DNA of 64,000 nt from Haloarcula pelagica. GTDB lineage: Archaea > Halobacteriota > Halobacteria > Halobacteriales > Haloarculaceae. A model generated the notes under the pieces. It searched no databases. It was not told where the DNA came from and worked only from the letters and a program-made list of their open reading frames with translations. Made by a program: the position numbers and the translations under genes. The DNA lies in assembly GCF_030127105.1 (NCBI RefSeq), contig NZ_CP126164.1:124001-188000 (forward strand). Reading direction: 5' to 3'. How positions within the stretch are numbered: position 1 is the stretch's first letter; each line of letters starts with the position of its first letter. This document shows positions 16,033-24,622 of this stretch, one piece after another.

Positions 16033-17535
16033 ATGTCAGCAAACTCACCCAAGCGCTCTGACCAGCAGAGTGCAGTTACACCCAGTGAACAGAGCGCCGA
16101 TGGATCGGCTGAACCGACGTCGCGGAAGAACAACTCGCCAACTGTACCGATAGCCGACCTTCTGAATCAAGAATCTGTCCTTCGATTCGCTGGTCTCACT
16201 GAACACGATTCTCAGGACTATCCAAACGAACTCGAGAGTAACATGTGGTGTCGGTCGAGTACTCCACGGACGTTCAAAGATGTCGTAAAGGCACTCCCAG
16301 CAGCGTCTTCTGGTGAACTGTGGGCGACAAACGAGTTTATCGGGACTTCCGGAGACGTTGATATCGACGCTATACGCTCCGTCGATGGGCTGGATATCGA
16401 GTGTCTGGAACGAGGCACTGGCTCAGCTCTGGAGACGATAGCACAACGGTCGGCTGCTGAACCTGTAGTAGAAGTACAGGACCACCAGGACATCGTCGAC
16501 AAGCGACGAAAAGCGTTGCACGCTCTTGGCTACGATGTCAAATTCCGGTGGCAAATCGCCAGCGACTCATACACCATCATCAATCCGCAAGAGGCGTATC
16601 TCCCCATCATCAGTGCCCTCCAGCAACGGGGAGAAGATGACGTATTCGGATGGGCTTCCTACCGGGATTGGGGTGGACTATTTAAGATGGTCGTCGTCTG
16701 TCCGAGTCTTCGCCGTGTCGTCTCTGCCGGTGAGGAAGATCTGGAAGAACTGGATGGCGATGGTCTCACAGCTGCCACCCCCGAAGACGAAGCTCCGGAA
16801 ACAGTGGTGTATGGGGGCTTTCAAACTGGCTACGATTTCCGGGGGACACAGACACTCTGGGCACGGCCTGTTCTATTCTTCCCTGCTTCTGGAACTGTCC
16901 TTCCCGACACGGGAAAGCGATACACCCGCCGCCACTACGGAAAGGCCACTGATGCGGCTCACGAACGGGCACACAATCGGACTCCTATCAACGAGTGGTG
17001 GCGGTCGATCTACGACGATATCGATACCCGGATGGTCACAGTCGAAACGGCAATTCAGCGGTCGCGGGCAATCGCGTATGACTTCGAAGAACTCCCGTTC
17101 AGTCTGCAGGAGTGTTACACGTACTGGGGGATCGCGAAGAAGTACGCCGAACCGGCGGCGAATCGAGCACAGACAATTGCCCGTCCGACAACTCGCCCAA
17201 CCGTGTTCAATATCCAGTTGTCGTTGCTCATTGCGCTTCTTGAAGGGTACAACGGGTCGATGGCTTCGAATTCCTATCAAGAGTATATCGAAGTCGCCGG
17301 CGAGCTCTACCGGACGCCGTCGATGATGATTCAACTGGCCATGCAGGAGCACGATAGGCAAACTATCAATTCAACTGACCGAGTGCTACCTGAGGACCAG
17401 CAGACACTCTCTGACTCGTTAGAAGATATTGTCGATATTCCTGGAATCACCGTCGACTCGGAAGTGGATCTCTCGAACAAACAGGCGCAGCGTGTCCAAA
17501 ACGGTGTTCAGCGGCAATTGGACCACTTGGGATGA
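16033..17535 (+). CDS. unknown plasmid protein next to the origin (500 aa)
   Basis: A 500-residue soluble protein from the ATG at 16033, only 15 bp after a TATA-like TTTTTATACC, so probably leaderless. The longer upstream frame overlaps the origin repeats and is not accepted. The central part (SYTIINPQEAYLPIISALQ, then VVYGGFQTGYDFRGTQTLW and YTRRHYGKATD) faintly recalls DUF932-type phage/plasmid proteins, though the match is not secure. The N-terminal ~40 residues are polar and low-complexity; no catalytic motif is evident. Divergent transcription from orc across the origin suggests a replication or copy-control role, which is inference. Confidence 0.7.
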   Translation: MSANSPKRSDQQSAVTPSEQSADGSAEPTSRKNNSPTVPIADLLNQESVLRFAGLTEHDSQDYPNELESNMWCRSSTPRTFKDVVKALPAASSGELWATNEFIGTSGDVDIDAIRSVDGLDIECLERGTGSALETIAQRSAAEPVVEVQDHQDIVDKRRKALHALGYDVKFRWQIASDSYTIINPQEAYLPIISALQQRGEDDVFGWASYRDWGGLFKMVVVCPSLRRVVSAGEEDLEELDGDGLTAATPEDEAPETVVYGGFQTGYDFRGTQTLWARPVLFFPASGTVLPDTGKRYTRRHYGKATDAAHERAHNRTPINEWWRSIYDDIDTRMVTVETAIQRSRAIAYDFEELPFSLQECYTYWGIAKKYAEPAANRAQTIARPTTRPTVFNIQLSLLIALLEGYNGSMASNSYQEYIEVAGELYRTPSMMIQLAMQEHDRQTINSTDRVLPEDQQTLSDSLEDIVDIPGITVDSEVDLSNKQAQRVQNGVQRQLDHLG

Positions 17536-17704
17536 CTGACTCTGCAGCAGTACGGCGACACTATATCATAGATTCCTCGGAAAATATAATATATGTATGA
17601 GGGTCATTCTCGACACCCCCATCCGCTCGATTTGATGCTCGCCGTATCTGATGTCGTGGTCAATAAGAGGTACGCCCAAATCTACAGGCGGAGCAGGCCG
17701 AGTG

Positions 17705-17725
17705 CCTCGGGGCTTGACCCCGAGG
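17705..17725. other. hairpin CCTCGGGG-N5-CCCCGAGG of an IS200/IS605-type end
   Basis: A perfect 8-bp stem with a 5-bp loop, 92 bp before the truncated tnpB. Subterminal hairpins of this kind mark the ends of IS200/IS605 and IS1341 elements. The gap 17536-17816 otherwise holds no gene. Confidence 0.5.
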
Positions 17726-17816
17726 GTGAAGGCCGTAAGCTCAGGTGGGTGTTCCACTTTCACTGTGGATGGCTGGCATTCAAGATAATCGCACTACGAC
17801 ACTGGTACTGGGGCGA

Positions 17817-18494
17817 ATGACCGACGCACAGGCTCTCGTCAAGACGCTGGTCTTCCAACTCGACATCCAGAGTGACAACGAGGGCCTGCTGTACGACGCC
17901 ACACTTGAAGCGCGGTGGGCGTACAACGAAACCATCCGACTCGCCAAAGACGGCGTGGACTGGGACGCCATTCCCGACAGGGTAGCCGACGACGCTGACC
18001 TCGTTAAGAACACCACTCAGCGTGTCGTTGCGAAGGCACTCGGTGCGATGGAGAACTACTACGAATACGACGACTTCGGCCAACCGAGCCACACCAAGGG
18101 CGGAACGTACCCGCTTCGTGCGAACTACGAGGAAGGGTACAACCTGTCGCTCACCGACGACGGCGACGTGGCGTTCCGAATCAGCGCGAAGCCGTACAAG
18201 CACGTCAAAGGCGTCGTTAAGGGCGACGACGCGCACCTCGACATTCTCAAGAACGCACTCACGAGCGACGAGTGGAAAATTGGGACAGCGGAAGCCCTGT
18301 TCCACGACGACAACCCCGAGTTGCACGTCAACGTCACCAACACCGAGCAGACCGTTCGAGACAAGTCGGACTCACAGACAGTCGTCGGTGTGGACGTGAA
18401 CGAGGACAACGTGGCTCTGACCGCCCTGTCCGAGAATGGCGTCGAGAACACGCTTGTTATCGACTTTCCGGCCGTGGTGAATCGCCAGACGTAG
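17817..18494 (+). pseudogene. tnpB: truncated tnpB (IS200/IS605 OrfB), interrupted by an IS5 element
   Basis: The frame gives the first ~220 residues of a TnpB RNA-guided nuclease, up to the first RuvC motif (VVGVDVNEDNVALTAL) and VIDFP. It then runs into the IS5 terminal repeat at 18470 and stops at 18494. The second catalytic Glu, the zinc ribbon and the last Asp are missing, and no remainder is found beyond the IS, so the loss exceeds a simple insertion. It is less than half similar in layout to the intact copy at 25100-26353 and represents a different lineage. Confidence 0.85.
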
Positions 18495-19406
18495 CTTGAT
18501 TTCACGGGGTCAGCGATTGCTTGATGTTGTGAACCGCACACATCAGAATGATCTCACGAAATTCAGCATACCAGGTTCGCGCACGCACGGCGTCGCCGAG
18601 CGTGCGCTTGATCGTGGAGAATACGGTCTCACACATCGCTCTCTGGCGGTATCGAGGCCCATCGATCCGCGCGTTGTGCGCGTGATCGATGGGCCGGAAC
18701 TCTCGATGTTTGATCAGCGGTCTCACGCCCTCTTCGCGGAGTTTTTCGCGTAAATCCATCCAGTCATAGCCTTTGTCGGCAGCGAGGCTGGCGAGGTCGC
18801 CCGCGTTGCGACGGGCGACCTGCCAGCCGAGCTGTGTGTCGTGGCGTTTTTTCGTCGTACAGTGAACGTCCAGAATGGCTTGACTTTCTGTGTCGACGAG
18901 AGCAGTCGCTTTGAGCGTTTGAACCCGGTAATTCGTCCGACGGCAGTAGTGTTTGCTAGCGTTTTGCCGGTCGAAAAACGTCGCGTCAATGGCGGCGTGA
19001 CCGCTCGGCTTGTGCAGCTGCGCCGACAGGCGCAGCAGCACTCGCCAGAGTGCGGTCTTGATTCTGTCAAACCACTTGACTAGGGTGGAGTGGTCGGGGA
19101 GATCGGCGGCGTCGAGGCCGATCTCCCCGAGTATTTGTGGCATCTCGCTCAGCAAATCGAGTGCTTCCCGGTAGGATTTTTCCAAGTAAACCCGCAGACA
19201 GTGCAGCGACACCACCGCATACTCGGCGAAGCCGCCACCCCCTCGGGGGCGGCGACTTCGCCTCGCTCACCAACAGCATTTTTAGCTAACTGGACCGCTT
19301 TCTTCGTGAAGCGGGAAATCTTCGACATGGATCATCGGCGGTTTCCCGCTTCAACTTCCTAGTTCTGACGGTCGAAGCCGACGCTGTACAGCGATTCACC
19401 AGAGCC
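18470..19406. mobile_element. IS5-family insertion sequence (~937 bp)
   Basis: GGCCGTGGTGAATCGCCAG at 18470-18488 and, on the minus strand, GGCTCTGGTGAATCGCTGT (19406-19388) are imperfect terminal inverted repeats sharing TGGTGAATCGC. They enclose a single transposase gene on the minus strand, and the ~0.94-kb length is normal for IS5-type ISH elements. A target duplication could not be recognised, consistent with a deletion of the tnpB remainder on one side. Confidence 0.7.
18502..19329 (-). pseudogene. IS5-family transposase, frameshifted near its N-terminus
   Basis: The main frame (18502-19215) encodes 237 residues with DDE features: AAIDATFFDR, then LAADKGYDW, and RQRAMCETVFSTIKR with the final Glu. 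The expected N-terminus (MSKISRFTKKAVQLAKNAVG) is present in another frame starting at the ATG 19327-19329. The two join across a run of five G (minus strand) at about 19241-19246, where six would restore the frame. This is a one-base loss, or a programmed -1 frameshift as known in some IS5 subgroups, or an assembly error. Confidence 0.8.
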
Positions 19407-19489
19407 GAAGAGACTAGAACTGCTGAGATTCAGGGTTGTAAGGGTTGTAAACTCCACTGTTTTATGCGGATATCGACGTATTGTAACCC

Positions 19490-19756
19490 GTGAATGTCGC
19501 CCAAAAATATCCCACTCTCAGCCCAAAATCCGATGTCGAAGCCGATTCTTACAGGATGCTAACGATAATGGATGGCCCAGGAGTGACAGGGCTAGAGCGG
19601 TATTGGCTCGGTTATTATAGAGAAGACCTACACGACGATGATGGATCGTTTCTGGCACGTCCAGTGGGCCATCATGAACTACCCCACCCGATGACACGGC
19701 CTGAAGTCGAAGACTGGGCAGTTGACCGGTTGAGTATTCCTGACGACTCGTTCTGA
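19490..19756 (+). CDS. small acidic hypothetical protein (88 aa)
   Basis: The frame starts with GTG at 19490; the ATG at 19556 is an alternative, giving 66 residues (MLTIMDGPGVTG...). The C-terminal half is rich in Asp, His and Pro (DDDGSFLARPVGHHELPHP). CACTGTTTTATG at 19455-19466 resembles the promoter seen at 22854-22865 and supports a leaderless GTG start. No family recognised. Confidence 0.45.
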   Translation: MNVAQKYPTLSPKSDVEADSYRMLTIMDGPGVTGLERYWLGYYREDLHDDDGSFLARPVGHHELPHPMTRPEVEDWAVDRLSIPDDSF

Positions 19757-19786
19757 ATACTGAAAGCATTGGACAGGGGCTGAGTC

Positions 19787-19802
19787 GGCTCTGTTGAAAT
19801 CC
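19787..19802 (+). repeat. IS-end-like 16-bp repeat GGCTCTGTTGAAATCC, left copy
   Basis: An exact inverted copy lies at 29654-29669, and a one-mismatch copy (GGCTCTGTCGAAATC) at 27123-27137. The sequence resembles IS6-type terminal repeats. No transposase is seen beside any copy. The left and right copies bracket the regulator island. Confidence 0.5.
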
Positions 19803-20032
19803 ATAGTTGCTGAGAGCTTTTTCAGGCCGTGTTGAATACAGGGCGCGAGTCGATTAGCGTTCTTCGCCTCAAAACAGAACTGTGAATGGATTAACACAGA
19901 GTTCCTATTCCCGCACGTTCGTGAGCAGTGTGTTCTCTCAGGGCCACCACGGCAGATCTTTCCATGTCCTTCGGATTCAGCTCTACTTCCAGCGTTCACA
20001 AACATGTTATGTATTCTACCACTAGGTAGTGT

Positions 20033-20686
20033 ATGGCCGTTATCACCGATATCGAAATCCCGGCTGACGAGTTCGCTCTCGGAAAACTCCTCGAACAGTA
20101 CCCAGATATCGACATCGAACTCGTTCGCGTCATCCCCCTTCGAGATGGAATCATGCCACTGTTTTGGGTCGAAGGCGCCGACCCCGACGAGATCGAAGCC
20201 ACGATCCGTGGCGACCCCTTGGCAGAGGAGATCGAACTGCTCACCGAAGCCGACGGACGGTACCTTTTCGAGATTCGCTGGGCCACCGAGGTTGACGCAC
20301 TCATCAAACCGATGATCGAGAGCCGTGCCGAAGTCCTGATCGCCGAAGGAAGTGCAAATCGCTGGTCCTTCCGCTTGCAGTTTGCAAACCGCTCAATGCT
20401 TGCCGACTTTCGCCAGCGATGCCAAGATAACGACATCCAATTCAGTCTGGAAGCACTGTACAACCCCACGGTTCCCGACGAGCCGGTGGAAGAGGGCGAT
20501 CTCAGTTCGCAACAATATGACCTTCTGGCTACTGCCCACCAGAACGGCTACTGGCACGTTCCCCGGGATATCGAACTCGGCGAGCTAGCAGATCTCATCG
20601 GCGTCAGTTCAAATGCGGCCTCACAGCGAATGCGTCGTGGTCTCGATACCGTCGTTGGTCAAGCGGTTGCCCGCAAACCGGACTGA
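20033..20686 (+). CDS. HTH-10 (bacterio-opsin-activator type) regulator, copy 1
   Basis: A 217-residue protein of the short haloarchaeal Bat-like class: an N-terminal sensory half (residues ~1-150; IEIPADEFALGKLLEQYP, IELVRVIPLRDGIMPLFWV) and a C-terminal HTH-10 domain (~160-210) ending in YWHVPRDIELGELADLIGVSS and the recognition helix AASQRMRRGLDTV. These proteins are transcription activators in haloarchaea; no PAS or GAF module is fused here, so the signal is unknown. A HalOD1 gene follows on the same strand. Six paralogues lie within 8.5 kb. Confidence 0.85.
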   Translation: MAVITDIEIPADEFALGKLLEQYPDIDIELVRVIPLRDGIMPLFWVEGADPDEIEATIRGDPLAEEIELLTEADGRYLFEIRWATEVDALIKPMIESRAEVLIAEGSANRWSFRLQFANRSMLADFRQRCQDNDIQFSLEALYNPTVPDEPVEEGDLSSQQYDLLATAHQNGYWHVPRDIELGELADLIGVSSNAASQRMRRGLDTVVGQAVARKPD

Positions 20687-20829
20687 TGCTACAGCTGTGA
20701 TCGATGGGCCTTCGTGGTCGCGCCGTCAGGAGGGGGCAATCAGCGTTCGGGGGTCAGATTTTCTCGGAGCTAATAAAGGCCGGTTGTGACAAAGGCATAG
20801 ACTATGACTGCTGTCAGCTATATTTGCAT

Positions 20830-21150
20830 ATGGACTCTCAAATAAGCAGAGTGAACACTGAGCACGACATCGAAGTGGGTGCAGACGGCAGTGTGCAGAC
20901 GCGGTTTAACGCTGATGACTCGCCAGCAGAGGAGGCAGTCTATGCGGTTGCAGCTCTCAAAGGTGTTGAGCCAACAGACCTCAACCCGCTGTATAACCTA
21001 ATTGACCCCGATGCAGTGGATGCACTGTTTGAGGGACCATTGGATGGCGGCGAGAATCCGGTCGTACTCATGTTTACGATGGCCGAGTGTCGCGTGGCAC
21101 TCCGAAGCGACAGAACCCTCTCCGTTCATCACACCGACGAGACCAGCTAA
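20830..21150 (+). CDS. HalOD1 output-domain protein, copy 1
   Basis: A 106-residue stand-alone HalOD1 (halobacterial output domain 1), from the ATG at 20830. The ORF upstream to 20704 lacks haloarchaeal character. Family marks are EEAVYAVAALKGVEPTDLNPLYNLIDPDAVDALF and the C-terminal beta strand CRVALRSDRTLSV. HalOD1 is known as an output module in haloarchaeal signalling, and here it is a single-domain protein. It follows the HTH-10 gene by ~145 bp and converges on the DUF7344-type gene at 21170. Confidence 0.8.
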   Translation: MDSQISRVNTEHDIEVGADGSVQTRFNADDSPAEEAVYAVAALKGVEPTDLNPLYNLIDPDAVDALFEGPLDGGENPVVLMFTMAECRVALRSDRTLSVHHTDETS

Positions 21151-21169
21151 CCGTTGGTCTGCGTGACAC

Positions 21170-21511
21170 TCAAATCCAGTCGTCGGGTAACTCATCGGCG
21201 TGATTCCGCATCAAATTCAACAGCGGGCGGAGCTCGTCGAACTTCGGGCCTTTGCGGACAGCGCTCTCTGCCTCGTTCCACTCAATCACTCCGGCGTCGA
21301 CCAGTTTCGGCAGGTGGGTGTGGGTCATGTGGACTTGGAGGTCAGCCAGTTCCTCGTCTTCGAGCGAGACATCGGCTGGGACTTGCGTGTCCTCGTCATC
21401 CTGCGGGTTGTGTTCGAGGAGAGCCAGTAACAGTCGTCGGCGGTACTTGTCTGCCATGAGGCTCAACAGAGTGTCCAGTGAGACTTTCGACCTAGAGTCA
21501 CTATCGTTCAT
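21170..21511 (-). CDS. ArsR-like winged helix (DUF7344-type), copy 1
   Basis: A 113-residue single wHTH protein. Diagnostic segments are LLSLMADKYRRRLLLALLEHNP, the recognition region MTHTHLPKLVDAGVIEWN and the conserved tail KGPKFDELRPLLNLM...ELPDDW. The family is haloarchaeal and small, and probably represses or activates nearby genes. It converges with the HalOD1 gene. Members of the same family occur at 27258, 29147 (broken), 39928 and 40597. Confidence 0.8.
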   Translation of the reverse strand: MNDSDSRSKVSLDTLLSLMADKYRRRLLLALLEHNPQDDEDTQVPADVSLEDEELADLQVHMTHTHLPKLVDAGVIEWNEAESAVRKGPKFDELRPLLNLMRNHADELPDDWI

Positions 21512-21575
21512 CTTGTCCGTTACTTAGCGAACAACTCAATTGAGCCCTCGGTGTTCGCATGCACCCACTATATTG

Positions 21576-21661
21576 CTATAGTAACAATTGAAACGATTTA
21601 CACACCGATCGCACCGTCGTCGTGCGGTCGGGTGTGCATTGATTTTCAATGGCTACTATAG
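21576..21661. mobile_element. 86-bp MITE-like imperfect palindrome
   Basis: The ends CTATAGTAACAATTGAAA and, inverted, CTATAGTAGCCATTGAAA enclose a second inverted pair (CACACC-GATCGCAC / GTGCGGTCGGGTGTG). The palindrome is flanked by near-identical 14-mers GTGTTCGCATGCAC (21551-21564) and GTGTTCGTACGCAC (21661-21674). A lone end (TATAGTAACCATTGA) occurs again near 28943-28957. It has no coding capacity, so it is probably a non-autonomous transposon relic. Confidence 0.55.
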
Positions 21662-21723
21662 TGTTCGTACGCACTCTCGTCGTTTGTGAGAACGGGAGGA
21701 TACCCCCACTGGGTTGCTGTGGG

Positions 21724-22371
21724 TTACGGGGTGGCCATGACCGTCGTGGCGAGGACCCGGTGGAGCCCGCGATTCAGCCGCCGTGAATAGGACTGGCGCG
21801 TGATGTCAACCGTCTCGGCCAGATTGGTCAGGTTGGTCTCGCGGGGCACCTTGAAGTAGCCCTCTGTGAACGCGAGTTCGACGGCCTTCCGCTGTTTACC
21901 AGTCAACCCGTACGGGTCGCCCTTCGGCCCGTGAGGGTTCCAGACGCCGATGATAGTGCTCGAAATCCCGGCTTCTCGTAGTGTCTCGCGGAAGGCCGAG
22001 AGGTTCTCGTGGTCGGGGCCGCGCAACCGAAACTCCCACTCCTCGGGTCCGCCGACTGCTTTCTCGACGACGAGGCTATGCTCGGTGAGTGCGTCCAGGA
22101 GTCCGTCGATGGGCCTCGCCCACTCGACCCGGAAGAGATACTTGCCGGGACCGTCGTCGAGTCGTTCGAGGGAAGCGACGCGGTCGTCACCCAGCACGGT
22201 CTCTTCGCATGACGACGGGTCGTCGGTCTCGACCCAGAAGTACGGCACGAGTTCGTCACCCGTCGGTACCAGTTGGGTCAATTCGATGTGGATGTCCCCG
22301 CTGTCGTGGAGGATCTGCCCGAGTTCAAGGTCGGCACTCGGAATCGTGAGGCGGACTTCGACGATACTCAT
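21724..22371 (-). CDS. HTH-10 regulator, copy 2
   Basis: A 215-residue protein from the ATG at 22371. The longer frame upstream runs through the structured RNA region and is rejected as coding. The N-terminal half contains LTIPSADLELGQILHDSGDIH and PYFWVETDDP, with HTH-10 at ~160-212 (GYFKVPRETNLTNLAETVDI). The upstream leader holds a copy of the three-hairpin element (22521-22617) about 150 nt before the start, behind a minus-strand TATA-like box at 22658-22665. Confidence 0.85.
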   Translation of the reverse strand: MSIVEVRLTIPSADLELGQILHDSGDIHIELTQLVPTGDELVPYFWVETDDPSSCEETVLGDDRVASLERLDDGPGKYLFRVEWARPIDGLLDALTEHSLVVEKAVGGPEEWEFRLRGPDHENLSAFRETLREAGISSTIIGVWNPHGPKGDPYGLTGKQRKAVELAFTEGYFKVPRETNLTNLAETVDITRQSYSRRLNRGLHRVLATTVMATP

Positions 22372-22520
22372 GGTATCGACCCCGGCGTCTCGATTCGCGT
22401 TGCTAGATGCAGGTGAGCATGGTCTATCGACTCGGACGGCGTGCCGGCGATATTCGACGCCGGGATGGTGAACGTGGTGGCTGGCATGGCTGGTGCGGAA
22501 CACGGTGGGGGGTGAGTGAT

Positions 22521-22617
22521 GTGTCCCGCGTGGCTGCCACGCGAAGAGAACAGGTGTTTCGCACGACCGGCAGACGCCGGTTCAAGCGACCCCTCGTCGG
22601 GGGCGAACACACAGTGC
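22521..22617 (-). ncRNA. three-hairpin structured element, copy A (97 nt)
   Basis: Read on the minus strand, the order is stem 1 (CCCC...GGGG, 22602-22590), linker GCTTGAA, stem 2 (ACCGGC-GTCT-GCCGGT, 22581-22566), linker with TTCTCTT, and stem 3 (CGCGTGG-CAG-CCACGCG, 22543-22527). Copies B and C keep the same order and length with different stem bases. The reading frame is not conserved among copies, which argues against a protein. A TATA-like TCATATACTT (22657-22666) lies ~40 bp before its 5' end. It is either an untranslated leader of the gene at 21724-22371 or a free small RNA. Confidence 0.65.
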
Positions 22618-22843
22618 GGCCTTGGGATTCCGTCTATCACATTTGTAGCCTGTATGTCATATACTTGTTGGTCCTACCTGTCCAAGCAGCGAATGAGCGT
22701 TTTCTCACGTACGCTGGTGGGCTATTCGAACGTTGCAACCGATTTCGGCAGAATCGAACAACTCCTCAGTGCTGAGTACCCGGTGCGGATACGGCAGATC
22801 CGGCTCTGAGGAGTGAGTCAGCGCGCGAAAGAAGTTTATAAAT

Positions 22844-22859
22844 ACCATCGACATCACTG
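22844..22859 (+). promoter_or_regulatory. 16-bp promoter motif ACCATCGACATCACTG, site 1
   Basis: An exact copy occurs at 28902-28917, and a related one on the minus strand at 24958-24941 (ACCATCTATATCACTGCC). Here it sits between TTTATAAAT and TTTTATGTA, ~100 bp before the HTH-10 ATG at 22959. Location next to TATA-like boxes of regulator-island genes suggests a shared activator site. Confidence 0.5.
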
Positions 22860-22958
22860 TTTTATGTATTAGTAACCGCCTGTCGTACGACACGCTAATG
22901 GACTGTTTGGTGGTTCCGACTGTGTTGCTTGACCCGACCGAGGAGGTCAGTTAGTGTC

Positions 22959-23633
22959 ATGAGCGTCGTTGCTCAATTCACCATTCCCGCGACCCAGTTC
23001 GTCCTCGGTGAGCTACTCGAAGTCGGGAGCGGGCCGGAAATACAACTCGAATCAGTAATCCCGACCGGTGACTCGGTCGTGCCCTACTTCTGGGTGGGCA
23101 ACGAGCACGCCGATGCCGTTCAGGTGGCACTCGAAGAGTCCGAGTTCGTCGACGAGGTAACGATTGTCGATTCCTCACAGTCAGAAACGCTGTTTCGCGT
23201 CGTGTGGAACAACGATGTCGATGGATTATTTGGACTTATCCGCGATACTGACGCTGCACTGTTAGAAGCCGAGGGCCTGGGTGACGACTGGGTCTTCCGG
23301 ATGCGGTTCTCCGAGCGTGAGTCACTTTCCGAGTTCTATCAGGCCTGCATCCAGAAGGGATTGACACCAGACTTAGAAGAAGTGAACAGCCCGTTCAGCT
23401 CAGCCGATACCAGCAGTTTCGGCGTCAGCGAGCCCCAGAGAGAGGTACTTCTCGCCGCCTTGGAGAAAGGGTACTTCGACGTTCCCCGGGAGATCAACCT
23501 TACCAACCTGGCCGAGGATCTGGACATCTCGGATACGGCAGCGTCACAGCGCATCAGGCGCGGAATGAACACGTTGCTGTCTGGCACGCTCGCTTCCCGT
23601 GAGAAGCGAGATCTGGACAGTGACGACGAGTAG
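22959..23633 (+). CDS. HTH-10 regulator, copy 3
   Basis: A 224-residue protein from the ATG at 22959. The N-terminal half has FTIPATQFVLGELLEVGSGP and PYFWVGNEHADAV; HTH-10 is at ~165-210 (GYFDVPREINLTNLAEDLDI, then SDTAASQRIRRGMNTL) with a charged tail (SREKRDLDSDDE). It is divergent from copy 2; the 590-bp gap carries RNA element A and the 16-bp motif. Confidence 0.85.
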   Translation: MSVVAQFTIPATQFVLGELLEVGSGPEIQLESVIPTGDSVVPYFWVGNEHADAVQVALEESEFVDEVTIVDSSQSETLFRVVWNNDVDGLFGLIRDTDAALLEAEGLGDDWVFRMRFSERESLSEFYQACIQKGLTPDLEEVNSPFSSADTSSFGVSEPQREVLLAALEKGYFDVPREINLTNLAEDLDISDTAASQRIRRGMNTLLSGTLASREKRDLDSDDE

Positions 23634-23893
23634 CTGATCGGTCCGCCAGTCACGGCTGTTGTGGAGTCTCGATGTCCAGTTACAGTTAATTAAGTTTACA
23701 GGAATGAACGCCGCTACTGGCACGCTCGATACAGGTTTATTATAACAGCCTTCTATATCACTGCATAGGCCGAATGTACGACGCGCGAAAATATTCTGGT
23801 GAGGTCAAACACTGGTTATGTCTCGATGAATAATCACAGTGTTCGAGGGAGGAGTGCTGTCGAACCGGACCCCGTGAGAGGTTGGGCAAGGAG

Positions 23894-24619
23894 ATGAGTC
23901 TCTTCGTCAACGTGGGTCTCTCGGTACCCGCTATCCCGCCCGGTGGTGTCGTTCCAATCCAAACGGACGTGACACTCGAACTCGAACGAGTCGTGCCGAC
24001 GGCAAGCGCAACACACTTTCTTTGGCTCGTCGGCGAGAACCACCAGCAATTTTTCGAGGGCCTCCGAGGCGAGTCTACTGTCGAGTCGATCACTGTACTC
24101 GACGAGTTCGACGACCGGCTGTTCGTTCGCCTCCACTGGACGGCCCTCGAGAATCCGTTTCTCGACCTGCTCGACGAGAGTGACGTGGTCCTCGTGGAAG
24201 CACGGGGAACGGCGGATGGGTGGGAGGCTACACTCCGATTTCCCGACGAAGCGGCACTCAGAACCTTCTACGAGGCCAGCGAACAGCGTGGACTCGGGGT
24301 CGAACTCCGTGCGATCAACGGTTCACGAATCGACGAGTCTGGGGACATGGACGCGCTCTCCCCCGTGCAACGGGAGACGCTCGAGGCCGCCTTCAGGGCC
24401 GGGTACTTCGACGTGCCACGGTCGATTACGATCGCCGAACTCGCAGCGCAACTCGACCGCTCAGAGCAAGCGGTCTCCGAAGCACTCCGGCGAGCGATGG
24501 CGAACTACCTGCAGACGACGCTGCAACAGGGAGACACTAGTGAGGCTGACGCTGACGACGAGGGCGAGGCGAGCGACGCCACATACTGCACGGATACCGA
24601 CACTAACGGCGACGGCTGA
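23894..24619 (+). CDS. HTH-10 regulator, copy 4
   Basis: A 241-residue protein from the ATG at 23894, preceded by AAGGAG, a good ribosome-binding site and unusual in this window where most starts look leaderless. The N-terminal half is the most divergent of the set (MSLFVNVGLSVPAIPPGG). HTH-10 is at ~165-215 (GYFDVPRSITIAELAAQLDR), and the tail is an acidic Asp/Glu stretch. It converges on the HalOD1 gene 24623-24895 with 3 bp between stops. Confidence 0.85.
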   Translation: MSLFVNVGLSVPAIPPGGVVPIQTDVTLELERVVPTASATHFLWLVGENHQQFFEGLRGESTVESITVLDEFDDRLFVRLHWTALENPFLDLLDESDVVLVEARGTADGWEATLRFPDEAALRTFYEASEQRGLGVELRAINGSRIDESGDMDALSPVQRETLEAAFRAGYFDVPRSITIAELAAQLDRSEQAVSEALRRAMANYLQTTLQQGDTSEADADDEGEASDATYCTDTDTNGDG

Positions 24620-24622
24620 TGC

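Noticed and set aside
22368-22640. possible conserved peptide encoded by the RNA element (minus strand)
   Set aside because: Copies A and C can be read similarly, but copy B has a stop and frame changes while its stems stay paired, so RNA structure is the better reading.
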